A stretch of 64,000 nt of DNA, from NCBI GenBank assembly GCA_029858255.1, contig JAOUFJ010000008.1, positions 1 to 64,000 on the forward strand. The letters are read 5' to 3'. Below the pieces are notes generated by a model. It saw only the letters and a list, made by a program, of their open reading frames with translations, ran no database searches and was not told the origin of the DNA. Positions 45,808 through 54,559 of the stretch are shown piece by piece. Position 1 is the stretch's first letter. Every line of letters begins with the position of its first letter. This DNA comes from a candidate division WOR-3 bacterium. GTDB taxonomy: Bacteria; Hydrothermota; Tepidihabitantia; SM23-42. A program made the translations under genes and the position numbers.

Positions 45808-45835
45808 TTGACAGCAGATACAATTTCCGTATAAT
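45808..45835 (+). promoter_or_regulatory. murA promoter (predicted leaderless)
   Basis: Consensus TTGACA (45808-45813), 16-bp spacer and TATAAT (45830-45835). The murA ATG at 45842 is 6 nt beyond the -10 box, where the transcript is expected to begin. No Shine-Dalgarno precedes it. Confidence 0.85.
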
Positions 45836-45841
45836 CATCCG

Positions 45842-47104
45842 ATGGCAAGATTTTTCATCGAGGGAGGTAAACGACTCTCGGGTGAAGTTAACGTATCCGG
45901 TGCCAAGAATTCAGCTTTGCCAATAATCGCGGCTACGCTTCTGACTGACAAAAAAGTAACACTGAAAAATATACCTGATGTCTTTGATGTCCGAACCATG
46001 CTTGAGCTGGTGACTCATCTTGGGGCGCGTGTCGAATTCAGAAGAAACACTCTAGTAATACATACACCGAGGGTAAGGCGGTTGGAGGCGCCGTATGACA
46101 TCGTTACTAGAATGCGCGCATCATACTACGTCCTGGGGGCATTGATTGCGCGCGAGAAGAAAGCCATTGTGGCAATGCCTGGTGGTTGTGCGATAGGCCC
46201 GAGGCCAATTGACCTGCACATCAAAGGTTTCAATACCCTTGGTACGAAGATCGCTATCGCCGATGGATATATCAATGCGGATGCGCGCAACCTTCGCGGG
46301 CAGAACGTAGATCTGCAGGGACCGAAAGGCACTTCAGTTGGTGCTACCATCAATGTTATGCTGGCTGCAAGCGGCGCACGGGGGAAAACAGTCATAAGCC
46401 CGGCTGCGGCCGAACCTGAAGTGATCGACGTTGCGAATTTTCTCAAAACACTGGGTGTTGAGATTGATGGACAGGGGAGTCATGAAATAACGATAAGGGG
46501 CTGTGACTGTTTCAATAGCGGGGTCGAGTACAAGATCATCCCCGACCGTATTGAAGCGGGAACGTTTGCCGTCGCTGCGGCGATAACCCGGAGTAATATA
46601 TTGATAAAACGAGCAGTTCCTGAACATATGACGAGTTTCCTTGAGAAGCTGCGCGAGATTGGCTTAGTTGTGAGAGAAACAGATGATGGCATCGCAATAA
46701 ACGGTGGTGGGCAGAGAAAAGCCACGAATATCTTTGTCGCACCGTACCCCGGGTTTCCAACTGACATGCAGGCACAATTCATGGCTCTGCTGTCGACAGT
46801 TCCTGGTACAAGTACGATCAAGGAATCGATATTCGAGAATCGTTTCATGCAGGCTATCGAGTTGATGCGAATGGGTGCGAATATCACTATTGAGGGTGAC
46901 ACTGCTGTTATCAAAGGAGTAAGAAAGCTTTCTGGTACGCAACTCATGGCATCAGATCTCCGTGCATCCTCGGCACTCGTGTTGGCCGGACTTGCGGCCG
47001 AGGGGACCACCGTGGTTAGACGGATATACCATCTTGATCGCGGCTATGAAAAATTCGAAGTGAAATTGCGCAGACTTGGTGCAAGCATACGTCGTGGAAG
47101 ATGA
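45842..47104 (+). CDS. murA: UDP-N-acetylglucosamine 1-carboxyvinyltransferase
   Basis: The 420-residue protein matches MurA throughout: GEVNVSGAKNSALPIIAATLL with the K22-N23 pair, MPGGCAIGPRPIDLHIKG with the catalytic C116, PEVIDVANFL, PDRIEAGTFAVAAA, YPGFPTDMQAQ and RASSALVLAGLAAEGTT. It performs the first committed step of peptidoglycan synthesis. The Cys, rather than Asp, at the active site is the fosfomycin-sensitive form. ispG overlaps its stop by 4 nt. Confidence 0.96.
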   Translation: MARFFIEGGKRLSGEVNVSGAKNSALPIIAATLLTDKKVTLKNIPDVFDVRTMLELVTHLGARVEFRRNTLVIHTPRVRRLEAPYDIVTRMRASYYVLGALIAREKKAIVAMPGGCAIGPRPIDLHIKGFNTLGTKIAIADGYINADARNLRGQNVDLQGPKGTSVGATINVMLAASGARGKTVISPAAAEPEVIDVANFLKTLGVEIDGQGSHEITIRGCDCFNSGVEYKIIPDRIEAGTFAVAAAITRSNILIKRAVPEHMTSFLEKLREIGLVVRETDDGIAINGGGQRKATNIFVAPYPGFPTDMQAQFMALLSTVPGTSTIKESIFENRFMQAIELMRMGANITIEGDTAVIKGVRKLSGTQLMASDLRASSALVLAGLAAEGTTVVRRIYHLDRGYEKFEVKLRRLGASIRRGR

Positions 47105-48159
47105 AGGAAAAACAGAAGAAAATTGTGCGCATTGGTAGCGTGAAGATCGGAGGTGGATATCCAATTGCGGTACAGTCGATGACCAAGACCAAAACGGCTG
47201 ATATTGCTAAAACCGTTAACCAGATCAGACGGCTGCAGAGGGCTGGTTGTGAGTTGATTCGCTGCGCAGTTGTTAGCCGTGATGATGTCGCGGCACTGAG
47301 ACAGATCAAGAATTCTGTGACTATCCCGGTGATTGCGGATATACATTTCGATTACCGCTTGGCCCTGGGCGCGATCAAAGCCGGGGTCGACAAGATAAGA
47401 ATAAACCCGGGTAACATCGGTGACCGTTGGAAAGTAGACGAGATCATCAGGCACGCTAAGGCGAGTGACATTCCAATCAGAATAGGTGTCAACTCGGGCT
47501 CGCTGCCTAAAGAGATACTGGCGAAGCATCAACATCCGACCGTCGATGCTATCGTCGATTCGGTAAGAGCGGCAACGGGAGTTTTCATAGAGAATGATTT
47601 CACCCAAATTGTTATCTCCGCGAAAGGTGTTGATGTGCGTGAGACGATTGAGGTATATAGAATATTGAACGAGCAGTTTGCTTTTCCACTTCATATAGGC
47701 ATTACGGAAGCCGGATTGCCGTTATGGGGAGCGGTCAAAAGCGCGGTGGGTTTGGGCATTCTTCTCTATCATGGTATCGGTGATACAATAAGGGTGTCTT
47801 TGACTGCCGACCCCGTGCGCGAAGTCGTTGCAGCCTATGTTGTACTTAGCGCGCTGGGAATAAGACATAGAGGTCCGATTCTTGTCAGCTGCCCGATGTG
47901 TGGTCGATGCGAGGTGGACATGGAGCATATTGCCCGTGATGTTGAGAGACGCTTGAAAAAGTACGGTTCTTTTATGAAGGTAGCGGTCATGGGTTGCGTT
48001 GTTAATGGCCCTGGCGAAGCTCGTGAGGCTGATTTCGGCATTGCATGTGGTAAGGGAATCGGTGCCGTTTTTGCGAAGGGGAAGGAGATCCGACGCGTGA
48101 AAGAAAGCAAACTTGTTGAAACACTCTTTGAGGTTATCGATGAGAACATTGATAATTGA
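47101..48159 (+). CDS. ispG: 4-hydroxy-3-methylbut-2-enyl-diphosphate synthase
   Basis: The 352-residue protein has the IspG TIM-barrel start (VRIGSVKIGGGYPIAVQSMTKTKTADIAKT), VIADIHFDYRLAL, DKIRINPGNIG and the C-terminal iron-sulfur domain with SCPMCGRCEVDM and MGCVVNGPGEAREADFGIACGKG. It acts in the non-mevalonate isoprenoid pathway using a 4Fe-4S cluster. Its presence shows that isoprenoids here do not depend on the HMG-CoA synthase at 19695. The ATG overlaps the murA stop. Confidence 0.95.
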   Translation: MKEKQKKIVRIGSVKIGGGYPIAVQSMTKTKTADIAKTVNQIRRLQRAGCELIRCAVVSRDDVAALRQIKNSVTIPVIADIHFDYRLALGAIKAGVDKIRINPGNIGDRWKVDEIIRHAKASDIPIRIGVNSGSLPKEILAKHQHPTVDAIVDSVRAATGVFIENDFTQIVISAKGVDVRETIEVYRILNEQFAFPLHIGITEAGLPLWGAVKSAVGLGILLYHGIGDTIRVSLTADPVREVVAAYVVLSALGIRHRGPILVSCPMCGRCEVDMEHIARDVERRLKKYGSFMKVAVMGCVVNGPGEAREADFGIACGKGIGAVFAKGKEIRRVKESKLVETLFEVIDENIDN

Positions 48160-48745
48160 CAACTATCTTCCGAACTCGCCGCAAGTCGAGAATTTGTATA
48201 ACGTTCTAAAGGATATAACAGTGCATACCGTCGAGATCAAAGATTATTCTGCAATTCCTCCGGGAGAAGAATTCAAACTCTACGATGTGATCGTTCTGTC
48301 GGGTTCGCAGCGTAAGCTTGCCGAGCCTGGTATCATGGATACTTACGCTTACGAAGTAGATTTCATCAGGTCGACTGAAAAACCCATGCTGGGCATATGC
48401 TTTGGTCACCAGCTTCTGTCGATGGCGTTCGGAGCGGAAGTCATTGATATGGGGATGAAGGTAGAGGGTTATTACATGGTGGAACGAACGAGTGACAACG
48501 AAATCTTTGAGGGTCTGCCAACAAAATTTCTCGTGCTTGAATCACACGAGGAAATGGTGGTCGATGTGCCGTTTGACTTTGAACTACTCGCCGGTTCTCC
48601 GAATTGTCCGATCGAAGTGATGAAGAGTGGGAAATCACCGATTTATGGAGTGCAGTTCCACCCGGAAAGATTTGACCAGGAGCACCCGGCGGGTAAGTTG
48701 ATACTAGAGAATTTCTTCAAGTTAGCAAGTTGGTATACCAAGTAA
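48140..48745 (+). CDS. class I glutamine amidotransferase-like protein
   Basis: The ATG at 48140 has GAGG 6 nt upstream and lies inside the end of ispG. The 201-residue protein shows the class I triad: Cys in MLGICFGHQLLSMAFGAEV, and His-Glu in GVQFHPERFDQEHPAG. It resembles the stand-alone GATase domains related to GuaA. No synthetase partner is adjacent, so the acceptor is unknown; gamma-glutamyl hydrolase-like activity is another option. Confidence 0.82.
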   Translation: MRTLIIDNYLPNSPQVENLYNVLKDITVHTVEIKDYSAIPPGEEFKLYDVIVLSGSQRKLAEPGIMDTYAYEVDFIRSTEKPMLGICFGHQLLSMAFGAEVIDMGMKVEGYYMVERTSDNEIFEGLPTKFLVLESHEEMVVDVPFDFELLAGSPNCPIEVMKSGKSPIYGVQFHPERFDQEHPAGKLILENFFKLASWYTK

Positions 48746-48758
48746 AGGGGTTGGGACT

Positions 48759-49979
48759 ATGAAGAGGGACATTGATGCATTGATGAAGAAGATGAATGTT
48801 GATGCGATATATGCAGAGGGACATGCCAGTCGAGATACAAATATGTACTACTTATTGAACGGAGCGAACATATTCGCGCACTATATTAAGAAACGGGGAA
48901 AACCCGCTTACGTCGTTCACGCGCCGATTGAACGAGAAGTTGCGGCAAAATCCGGCCACCGTCTGATCAACATAAACACATATGACCGCCAAAAGTTACT
49001 TGAGAAATACAAAGATTTTCAGAAAGCGAATGCGTACTTCATTGCGAAATTGTTCGATGACTTGAAGGTAAAGGGCAGTGTCATATTCTACGGCAATTTT
49101 CCTCTGGGGGATGGCTACAAGTACATGAAGCACATACTCAGGTTCAACAAGGACGTGAGATTGCATGATGGTGATGAGAGAGGATTGATTACTTGTGCTC
49201 GTTTGACCAAGGGCGAAGAGGAGATTGCACGGATCAGGAGAGTACGCGATGCAGTGATCCGCTCGTTCAATGCAATGTTGGCTACCGCCCGCAAATGCAG
49301 TATAAGAAACGGTTTTCTCATGGCGGAGCGCAGGCGTAAACTCTTAATAGGCGATCTCAGGCGTGTTGTCAGACGCGAATTGTTTGCGCATGGCGTCATC
49401 GATTCTGGTGGTTTGATCATTGCCCAGGGCCGCGATGCAGGTGTTCCTCATAATAGCGGCCGCGACCGTCAACCGGTTAGAGCCGGGGTGCCGATAGTGT
49501 TTGATATTTTCCCGCAGGAGATTGGCGGCGGATATTTCTTTGATTTTACAAGAACCGTATGTTTTGGTTCCGCACCGCAACCTGTGAAAGAGCTTTATAA
49601 GACGGTTTCATGTGCTTATGATTATGCGTGTAGCCTGCTGAAAGTAGGAAGTAAAACACGGGACATTGAGCAGAAGGTTTGCGAATTCTTTGAAAGGAAA
49701 GGGCATAAGACGTTCTTGAGCAATACTAAGACACAGGTTGGCTACTGCCACTCACTCGGTCATGGTTTGGGCTTGAATATCCACGAAAGTCCTTACTTCA
49801 ATGTATTCAAGACGAACAAATATCGCATCGAACCGGGTATGGTATTCACGATTGAACCCGGATTGTACTATCCCGAGAAAGGTTATGGCGTAAGGATCGA
49901 AGATGTCATTCATGTTACGGAGAAAGGTAAGATCGTTAATTTGACAAAATATCCTCGCAGACTCGTTGTGCCGATTTGA
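48759..49979 (+). CDS. M24-family Xaa-Pro peptidase
   Basis: A 406-residue pita-bread-fold metallopeptidase. The N-terminal creatinase-like domain (to about residue 150) precedes the catalytic domain, whose ligands are visible: FDIFPQ and FDFTRTV (two Asp), SLGHGLGLNIHE (His), FTIEPGLYY (Glu) and GVRIEDVIHV (Glu). It probably removes N-terminal residues ahead of proline. The first domain is somewhat short and variable. The next gene starts at the TTG overlapping its TGA. Confidence 0.88.
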   Translation: MKRDIDALMKKMNVDAIYAEGHASRDTNMYYLLNGANIFAHYIKKRGKPAYVVHAPIEREVAAKSGHRLININTYDRQKLLEKYKDFQKANAYFIAKLFDDLKVKGSVIFYGNFPLGDGYKYMKHILRFNKDVRLHDGDERGLITCARLTKGEEEIARIRRVRDAVIRSFNAMLATARKCSIRNGFLMAERRRKLLIGDLRRVVRRELFAHGVIDSGGLIIAQGRDAGVPHNSGRDRQPVRAGVPIVFDIFPQEIGGGYFFDFTRTVCFGSAPQPVKELYKTVSCAYDYACSLLKVGSKTRDIEQKVCEFFERKGHKTFLSNTKTQVGYCHSLGHGLGLNIHESPYFNVFKTNKYRIEPGMVFTIEPGLYYPEKGYGVRIEDVIHVTEKGKIVNLTKYPRRLVVPI

Positions 49980-50866
49980 CCGAATATAATACAATAATAG
50001 CAGATTTCCAGAATCATCTACTCGCGCAGGGTGATGAGTTAGCGACAATGCGTGCGTATCAATACGACCTCAAGCAACTTAATCTTTTCTTGGAACAGGG
50101 CGGTAAGCAATTCTCATCGGCCACGGTCCGAGATCTAAGGGCTTTCGTACACTCGCTCTCGGATATGCATCTCAGCGCGGTTTCGATCAACCGCAAGATA
50201 TCTGCCATCAAAACTTTCTATCGATTCTTGCTGCAGAACAAAACTGTGTGTGAGAATCCTGCGGAGGAACTGGAATTGCTGAAAACAAGGCGCAAACTTC
50301 CGCTTGTCCTTTCGGTGGATGAAGTCAGTGCTATCGTAGAAGCGGCTAGCAAGAAGACTCCGCTCGGGCTGCGAGATCGGGTATGCCTGGAGTTGTTATA
50401 CTCTTCTGGCTTGAGGATTTCCGAATTACTTTCTTTAAAGCTCAGTGATGTGCAATTGAATGAGAGACTACTCAGTGTTATCGGTAAGGGCAACAAGCAG
50501 CGTCTTGTGCCTTTCGGCAACAAGGCCAGGGTGGCGGTCGACGATTATCTCCTTGCTGGCAGGCCTTCCATTCTTAAGAACAAAACATCTTCCGTTTTTA
50601 TCCTCAACGCGCGCGGCAGAAAACTGTCACGCATGGGTTTTCTGAAGATTTTGCGGGGCTATTGGGTCATGTCCGGGGTCAGGAAGAGAGTAACACCCCA
50701 TACGTTTCGCCACTCGTTCGCCACCCACCTCCTGGAAGGAGGCGCCGACCTGCGGGTCGTACAAGAGCTATTGGGTCATGCCGACATCTCGACAACACAG
50801 ATATATACTCATATCGACCGAGAGTACTTAAAAGAAGTACACCGTTTGTATCATCCGCGAGCTTAG
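49976..50866 (+). CDS. tyrosine recombinase XerC/XerD
   Basis: A 296-residue recombinase of typical Xer length, starting at a TTG that overlaps the preceding stop. The N-terminal SAM-like DNA-binding domain includes TMRAYQYDLKQLNLFL and SINRKISAIKTFYRFLL. The catalytic domain has the full set: Arg in SSGLRISELL, Lys in GKGNKQR, HTFRHSFATHLL (HxxR), His in LLGHADISTTQIYTH, and Tyr in the same block. It resolves chromosome dimers at dif. The two tRNA genes just downstream look like chance neighbours rather than an integration target. Confidence 0.92.
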   Translation: MTEYNTIIADFQNHLLAQGDELATMRAYQYDLKQLNLFLEQGGKQFSSATVRDLRAFVHSLSDMHLSAVSINRKISAIKTFYRFLLQNKTVCENPAEELELLKTRRKLPLVLSVDEVSAIVEAASKKTPLGLRDRVCLELLYSSGLRISELLSLKLSDVQLNERLLSVIGKGNKQRLVPFGNKARVAVDDYLLAGRPSILKNKTSSVFILNARGRKLSRMGFLKILRGYWVMSGVRKRVTPHTFRHSFATHLLEGGADLRVVQELLGHADISTTQIYTHIDREYLKEVHRLYHPRA

Positions 50867-50960
50867 CGGCGCACCTCGGTCGAATTATCGGTGATTTTCA
50901 CTTTAGGTGGTAATAATTAGATGTAATTTTGTCTCAAAATCCGTCATTGGACATGCGTTA

Positions 50961-50988
50961 TTGACTTTTCGTGAATAACGAATATACT
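50961..50988 (+). promoter_or_regulatory. promoter of the tRNA pair
   Basis: TTGACT (50961-50966), 16-bp spacer, TATACT (50983-50988). It lies 11 nt upstream of the tRNA-Gly 5' end. The remaining spacer from 50867 shows nothing else. Confidence 0.75.
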
Positions 50989-50999
50989 CTGATTACGAT

Positions 51000-51071
51000 G
51001 CGGGAGTAGCTCAGTGGTGGAGCATCACCTTGCCAAGGTGAGGGTCGCGGGTTCAAATCCCGTCTCCCGCT
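51000..51071 (+). tRNA. tRNA-Gly (GCC)
   Basis: Cloverleaf: acceptor GCGGGAG pairs with CTCCCGC, D arm GCTC...GAGC, anticodon arm TCACC-TTGCCAA-GGTGA with anticodon GCC, T arm CGGGTTCAAATCCCG, discriminator T. CCA is not encoded. Confidence 0.95.
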
Positions 51072-51129
51072 TTTTGAACAAAATCGCGTGCGTTTTCCGT
51101 GTACTCATTTTCCTGGCTGCACAGAGTAA

Positions 51130-51201
51130 GGCGGTATAGCCAAGTAGCAAGGCGGCGGTCTGCAAAACCGCTATTCGCCGGTGCAAATCCGGCTGCCGCC
51201 T
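51130..51201 (+). tRNA. tRNA-Cys (GCA)
   Basis: Acceptor GGCGGTA pairs with TGCCGCC, anticodon arm GCGGT-CTGCAAA-ACCGC with anticodon GCA, T arm CCGGTGCAAATCCGG, discriminator T. CCA is not encoded. A T6 run at 51201-51206 directly after the acceptor stem probably ends transcription. Confidence 0.95.
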
Positions 51202-51255
51202 TTTTTCATTTTGCACATAGCAAATCCTCCCATTAGCAGTTTTCTCTGTTGAATA

Positions 51256-51283
51256 TTGACACCGGATTGTCATCTTGTATAAT
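51256..51283 (+). promoter_or_regulatory. promoter of the secreted-protein gene at 51301
   Basis: TTGACA (51256-51261), 16-bp spacer, TATAAT (51278-51283), followed by AAGGAGG and the ATG at 51301. Confidence 0.85.
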
Positions 51284-51300
51284 TGCGAAAAAGGAGGAGT

Positions 51301-53103
51301 ATGGCACTAGTATTATTGTTTCTTCAAATCACTGGCTCGGGGTTTACCGCAACCAACCCTGCAGTCATCCGCGGCGCCGGCGGTCCGGATGCGTACGGCT
51401 ACCGGTGGATTGATAGTGATACGGTTGCTCCGGGCGCGCCGACTTACAGTTGGATAGATATTTCGACGATCGGCACTCAGGTGGCCGGGCTCGGTGATGA
51501 CAATGTCGTCGGGCCTTTCGACATAGGGTTCGATTTGCCCTACTATTGGTATACGGTGAATTCTTTCTTCGTAGGTTCAAACGGTTATATCGCGTTTGGC
51601 GATAACTTCCTCGAGGCGTCTCCGTTTCCAACAATGCCCAGCACTGCCCGTCCCAATAACGTTCTTGCTCCGTTCATGTCGGATCTCGACTTCAGCGTCG
51701 GCTCACCGGCTTGTTACTACTGGACAAATGTTGCGCAGGACACTTTTATTATCGCGTACCACAATGTTCGTTTCTGGAACAGTCCTACAAGCTTGAACAC
51801 GTTCGAGATCATCCTCTCACGGGCTGATAGCTCGGTTCGCTTTCAGTACGAAACACAGCAAGGCTTGCCGTCGGGTGGCTATGTAGACGGTCTCACTGTC
51901 GGCATAGAGAACATTGCCGGTGATGTTGGTCTCCAGTACAATCATGACCAATTGCCAACTTATAACGCAATTCATAACACTCTGGCGATCCTTTTCTATC
52001 CGCCCGACAGCACATCGTACGAGGTCCATGATATTGGCATCACAAAGATAATGAATGATGTATCCGGCGGGTTTTTCCTCTACAACGGCGATACCGTGGA
52101 ATGCTGGGCATTGGTCAAGAATATGGGTAACCAGACCGAAACCGGGGTCAATGTCTATTGCCAGATACGAAATGCAGCTAATACACTCGTCTTTGCCGAT
52201 ACCATGGCAATATCGTCGATCGATCCTGGCGATACTGATTCGTTGGTTTTCGCACCTGGTTGGTCGACTACAACTGATGGTCTCTACCGGATGAAAATAA
52301 AATCAATGCTCGGTGATATGGTGCCTAATAATGATTCGATCATGCTTGAATTCCGTGTAGTTACCTATCCTGTTGAACTGATGTATGATATCGGTTTCGC
52401 CCACACTGGTTTTGCCTGGAATGGTGTAAATTCCGGCTACGGCATGAGGTTTGTGCCCCCCGTGTATCCGACGAAGATCAACACGGCCAGGTTCAATGTC
52501 AATTCGGTCACCGGTACTCCGATCGTAACCGTTCAGATCCTTGACGATGACGGACCCGGCGGTATTCCAGGTACTGTACTTTATGAAACGGCACAGCCGG
52601 TGGCTGCAGCGCAATGGTATGATATAGATGTATCCGCACAGAATATCGAGATCACAGATGGGGCTTTTTACATTGGATGCATAACAAATACAGCTTCGGC
52701 GCCGTATTTTGGCATGGACACAATGCCGCTATCTGGCCGTCAGACCTGGGAGTACACCGGTGTTTGGGCACCGTATCGGGAGAATGAGACGCACGATGTG
52801 TTGATCCGTGCCATGGTCGGTTTTGGTACGGGAATCGATGAGTACGAGTTGCTGCCTGGTGTTAACGCCACTGAGATCGTCGCGCTGCCTAATCCTTTTG
52901 CCATAAGGACAGCAATAAACGTGCCGCCATTTCATAATAAGGTTGATATTTACGACGCGGCGGGCAGAAGAGTGCGGACGTTGAGCGCTGAGAATGGTAT
53001 TGCTTATTGGCATGGCGACAACGATTCAAAACAGAAACTCAGTCAGGGCATCTATTTCGGCGTTGTCGGTGATAAAATGGTTAAGATAATCTTACTGAAG
53101 TAG
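51301..53103 (+). CDS. secreted protein with C-terminal sorting domain
   Basis: AAGGAGG precedes the ATG at 51301. The 600-residue protein has a short hydrophobic signal (MALVLLFLQITGSGFTA), a beta-rich domain with YYWYTVNSFFVGSNGYIAFG and PFMSDLDF, a CARDB-like segment (YNGDTVECWALVKNMGNQTETGVNVYCQIRN), a C-terminal beta-sandwich and finally VALPNPFAIRTAINV ... VDIYDAAGRRVRTL ... LSQGIYFGVV. That ending is the FlgD-like/type IX-type sorting domain used by several phyla for surface delivery. No enzymatic residues are recognised. It has its own promoter and terminator. Confidence 0.8.
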   Translation: MALVLLFLQITGSGFTATNPAVIRGAGGPDAYGYRWIDSDTVAPGAPTYSWIDISTIGTQVAGLGDDNVVGPFDIGFDLPYYWYTVNSFFVGSNGYIAFGDNFLEASPFPTMPSTARPNNVLAPFMSDLDFSVGSPACYYWTNVAQDTFIIAYHNVRFWNSPTSLNTFEIILSRADSSVRFQYETQQGLPSGGYVDGLTVGIENIAGDVGLQYNHDQLPTYNAIHNTLAILFYPPDSTSYEVHDIGITKIMNDVSGGFFLYNGDTVECWALVKNMGNQTETGVNVYCQIRNAANTLVFADTMAISSIDPGDTDSLVFAPGWSTTTDGLYRMKIKSMLGDMVPNNDSIMLEFRVVTYPVELMYDIGFAHTGFAWNGVNSGYGMRFVPPVYPTKINTARFNVNSVTGTPIVTVQILDDDGPGGIPGTVLYETAQPVAAAQWYDIDVSAQNIEITDGAFYIGCITNTASAPYFGMDTMPLSGRQTWEYTGVWAPYRENETHDVLIRAMVGFGTGIDEYELLPGVNATEIVALPNPFAIRTAINVPPFHNKVDIYDAAGRRVRTLSAENGIAYWHGDNDSKQKLSQGIYFGVVGDKMVKIILLK

Positions 53104-53124
53104 ACGGTATATTTACTGATCATC

Positions 53125-53162
53125 AAGGGGCAAGGCACGCTGAGTGTTTTGCCCCTTTTTTT
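53125..53162 (+). terminator. Rho-independent terminator
   Basis: Nine-bp stem AAGGGGCAA (53125-53133) with TTGCCCCTT (53149-53157), continuing into a T run to 53162. It ends the gene at 51301 and separates it from the convergent minus-strand gene. Confidence 0.88.
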
Positions 53163-53188
53163 GTTGTTGTTGGTTGAGTTTGTTCAGA

Positions 53189-54478
53189 TCAGCGGATTTT
53201 GATGATCTTGACCTTAGTCTGATTTTCGTCGACCACAAAATAAACGCCAGGTGAAACCGGTTCGTGCTGAATCCGTCTGCCGGATATATCATATATGATT
53301 GTATTTCCTTTATTCATGAATTGTTGTAGCGATCCTGCGATAATCGTTGGGCCGGAGTAAATCTTACATGCATGAGGTTCTCGCGATTCGTGAATAAACG
53401 TAGGGGTGTCAAGATTTCCAAAGATATCATAGCTATTGATGTTGTACTGCATCCACACTGCCAGGCAATTTTCGGAGCCGATGGCGATATCCGGGCTCGA
53501 TCGGTCTCCGCTCACGGGGTCGGATATTTTGAAATTCGAACCGAGCAGCTGCCCATCGGTCGAGATCCTTTGCCCGTAGATATCTCCGTTCTGGCTCCAC
53601 ACGGTAAGGAACATATTATCGCCGGTGACTCTCTGCATTGACTGGTAGCCGGGTCCGACTGCGATCGGTATTACATCGTTGATCAATGTCCCGCTGGTGT
53701 CGACTATTTGACCGAACACCTCATCACCGGCATAACTTGTTTGTTCATTCCAAACGATCAGATAACGTCCATCGGCGTACGCAATATCCGGAGTGTAATA
53801 ATGGTTCGTTTGTGATAGTGTTATTTCGAACGCATCACCGATGGGTTGTGCCTGGTCATTCAAAAATCGTCCGAAGACCCCATATGGTTCATCGTACGCA
53901 TACCACACAGCAAGACAATGTCCATCTCCAAAACTGACGCTCGGATGGTATTCCAGATAGGAATCTTTTCCGAAGAGTATACCTGAATCGAGCACGGCTC
54001 CTTGTGTTGTGACTCGTGCGGCCCTGACTTTATGCATTCCGCCGAAATCACCTTCAGACCATACAACAACATAATGTGACCCGTTGAAGACAATGTCAGG
54101 CTCCCTTTCGACCCCTATGTCGTTTTTGATAGGCACCGAACTGATCGTATCGAGGTATGGAGTGACACGCACCCCCATTATGTTCCCGGAACTTCAGCAA
54201 CTGTCACGGAAGACAGCGAGAAAATTCTGTCCATCGAATGATGCTCTGACTCCGTGAGTTGTGACACCGTGGTAAAGAAAACGGCCATCCGTATCAAGCA
54301 CCGTTCCATCTGGGCGCACGCGCGCAGCGAATATCGAACCCCCAAACGTCAAGTCAGACCAGAACGCGTAGTATGTACTCTCCGCAAAGATAACGCTTGG
54401 ATAATACTGAAATTCGGTGTGCTGGCAGATGGGAAAATCGGCTGCCAGAAGGATTGGCAATAGATAGTTGGCGATCAT
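53189..54478 (-). pseudogene. secreted repeat protein interrupted by one in-frame UGA
   Basis: Two same-frame pieces, 54478-54197 and 54193-53189, are split only by a UGA at 54196-54194 (codon 95 of 429). Both sides belong to one repetitive beta protein with units of the form DGxxxLxVWxD...GxIxGxRVTPxGxVLD. The first piece has a signal-like start (MIANYLLPILLAA) and ends FLAVFRDSC; the second continues SSGNIMGVRVTP and ends with a sorting domain (TIIYDISGRRI ... SPGVYFVV). The ATG of the second piece has no Shine-Dalgarno. No SECIS-like hairpin lies 11 nt beyond this UGA, unlike the AhpD-like gene. The likeliest readings are a nonsense mutation, a sequencing error, or read-through. Confidence 0.65.
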
Positions 54479-54497
54479 GCAAAAATGATTCCGGGAA

Positions 54498-54515
54498 GCA
54501 CCATATCGATGGTGC
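54498..54515 (-). terminator. inverted repeat between minus-strand genes, possible terminator
   Basis: Perfect 7-bp stem (GCACCAT/ATGGTGC) with a 4-nt loop. In minus orientation it follows the gene at 54560-56167 and is followed about 10 nt later by ATTTTT. A second weak hairpin lies beside it. The T run is displaced, so termination is only possible. Confidence 0.35.
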
Positions 54516-54559
54516 CACGAACCGTGCTCACGGTGGACTGTTGACCAGAAAAGTGCATA

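Noticed and set aside
49976-51201. Integrative element next to tRNA genes
   Set aside because: The recombinase is of normal Xer length and lies among housekeeping genes; no tRNA 3'-end duplication or phage-like genes are seen.
54194-54196. Selenocysteine codon in the secreted repeat protein
   Set aside because: No hairpin of the type seen in the AhpD-like gene lies at the 11-nt distance, and the aligned repeat position is a variable loop, not a redox site.
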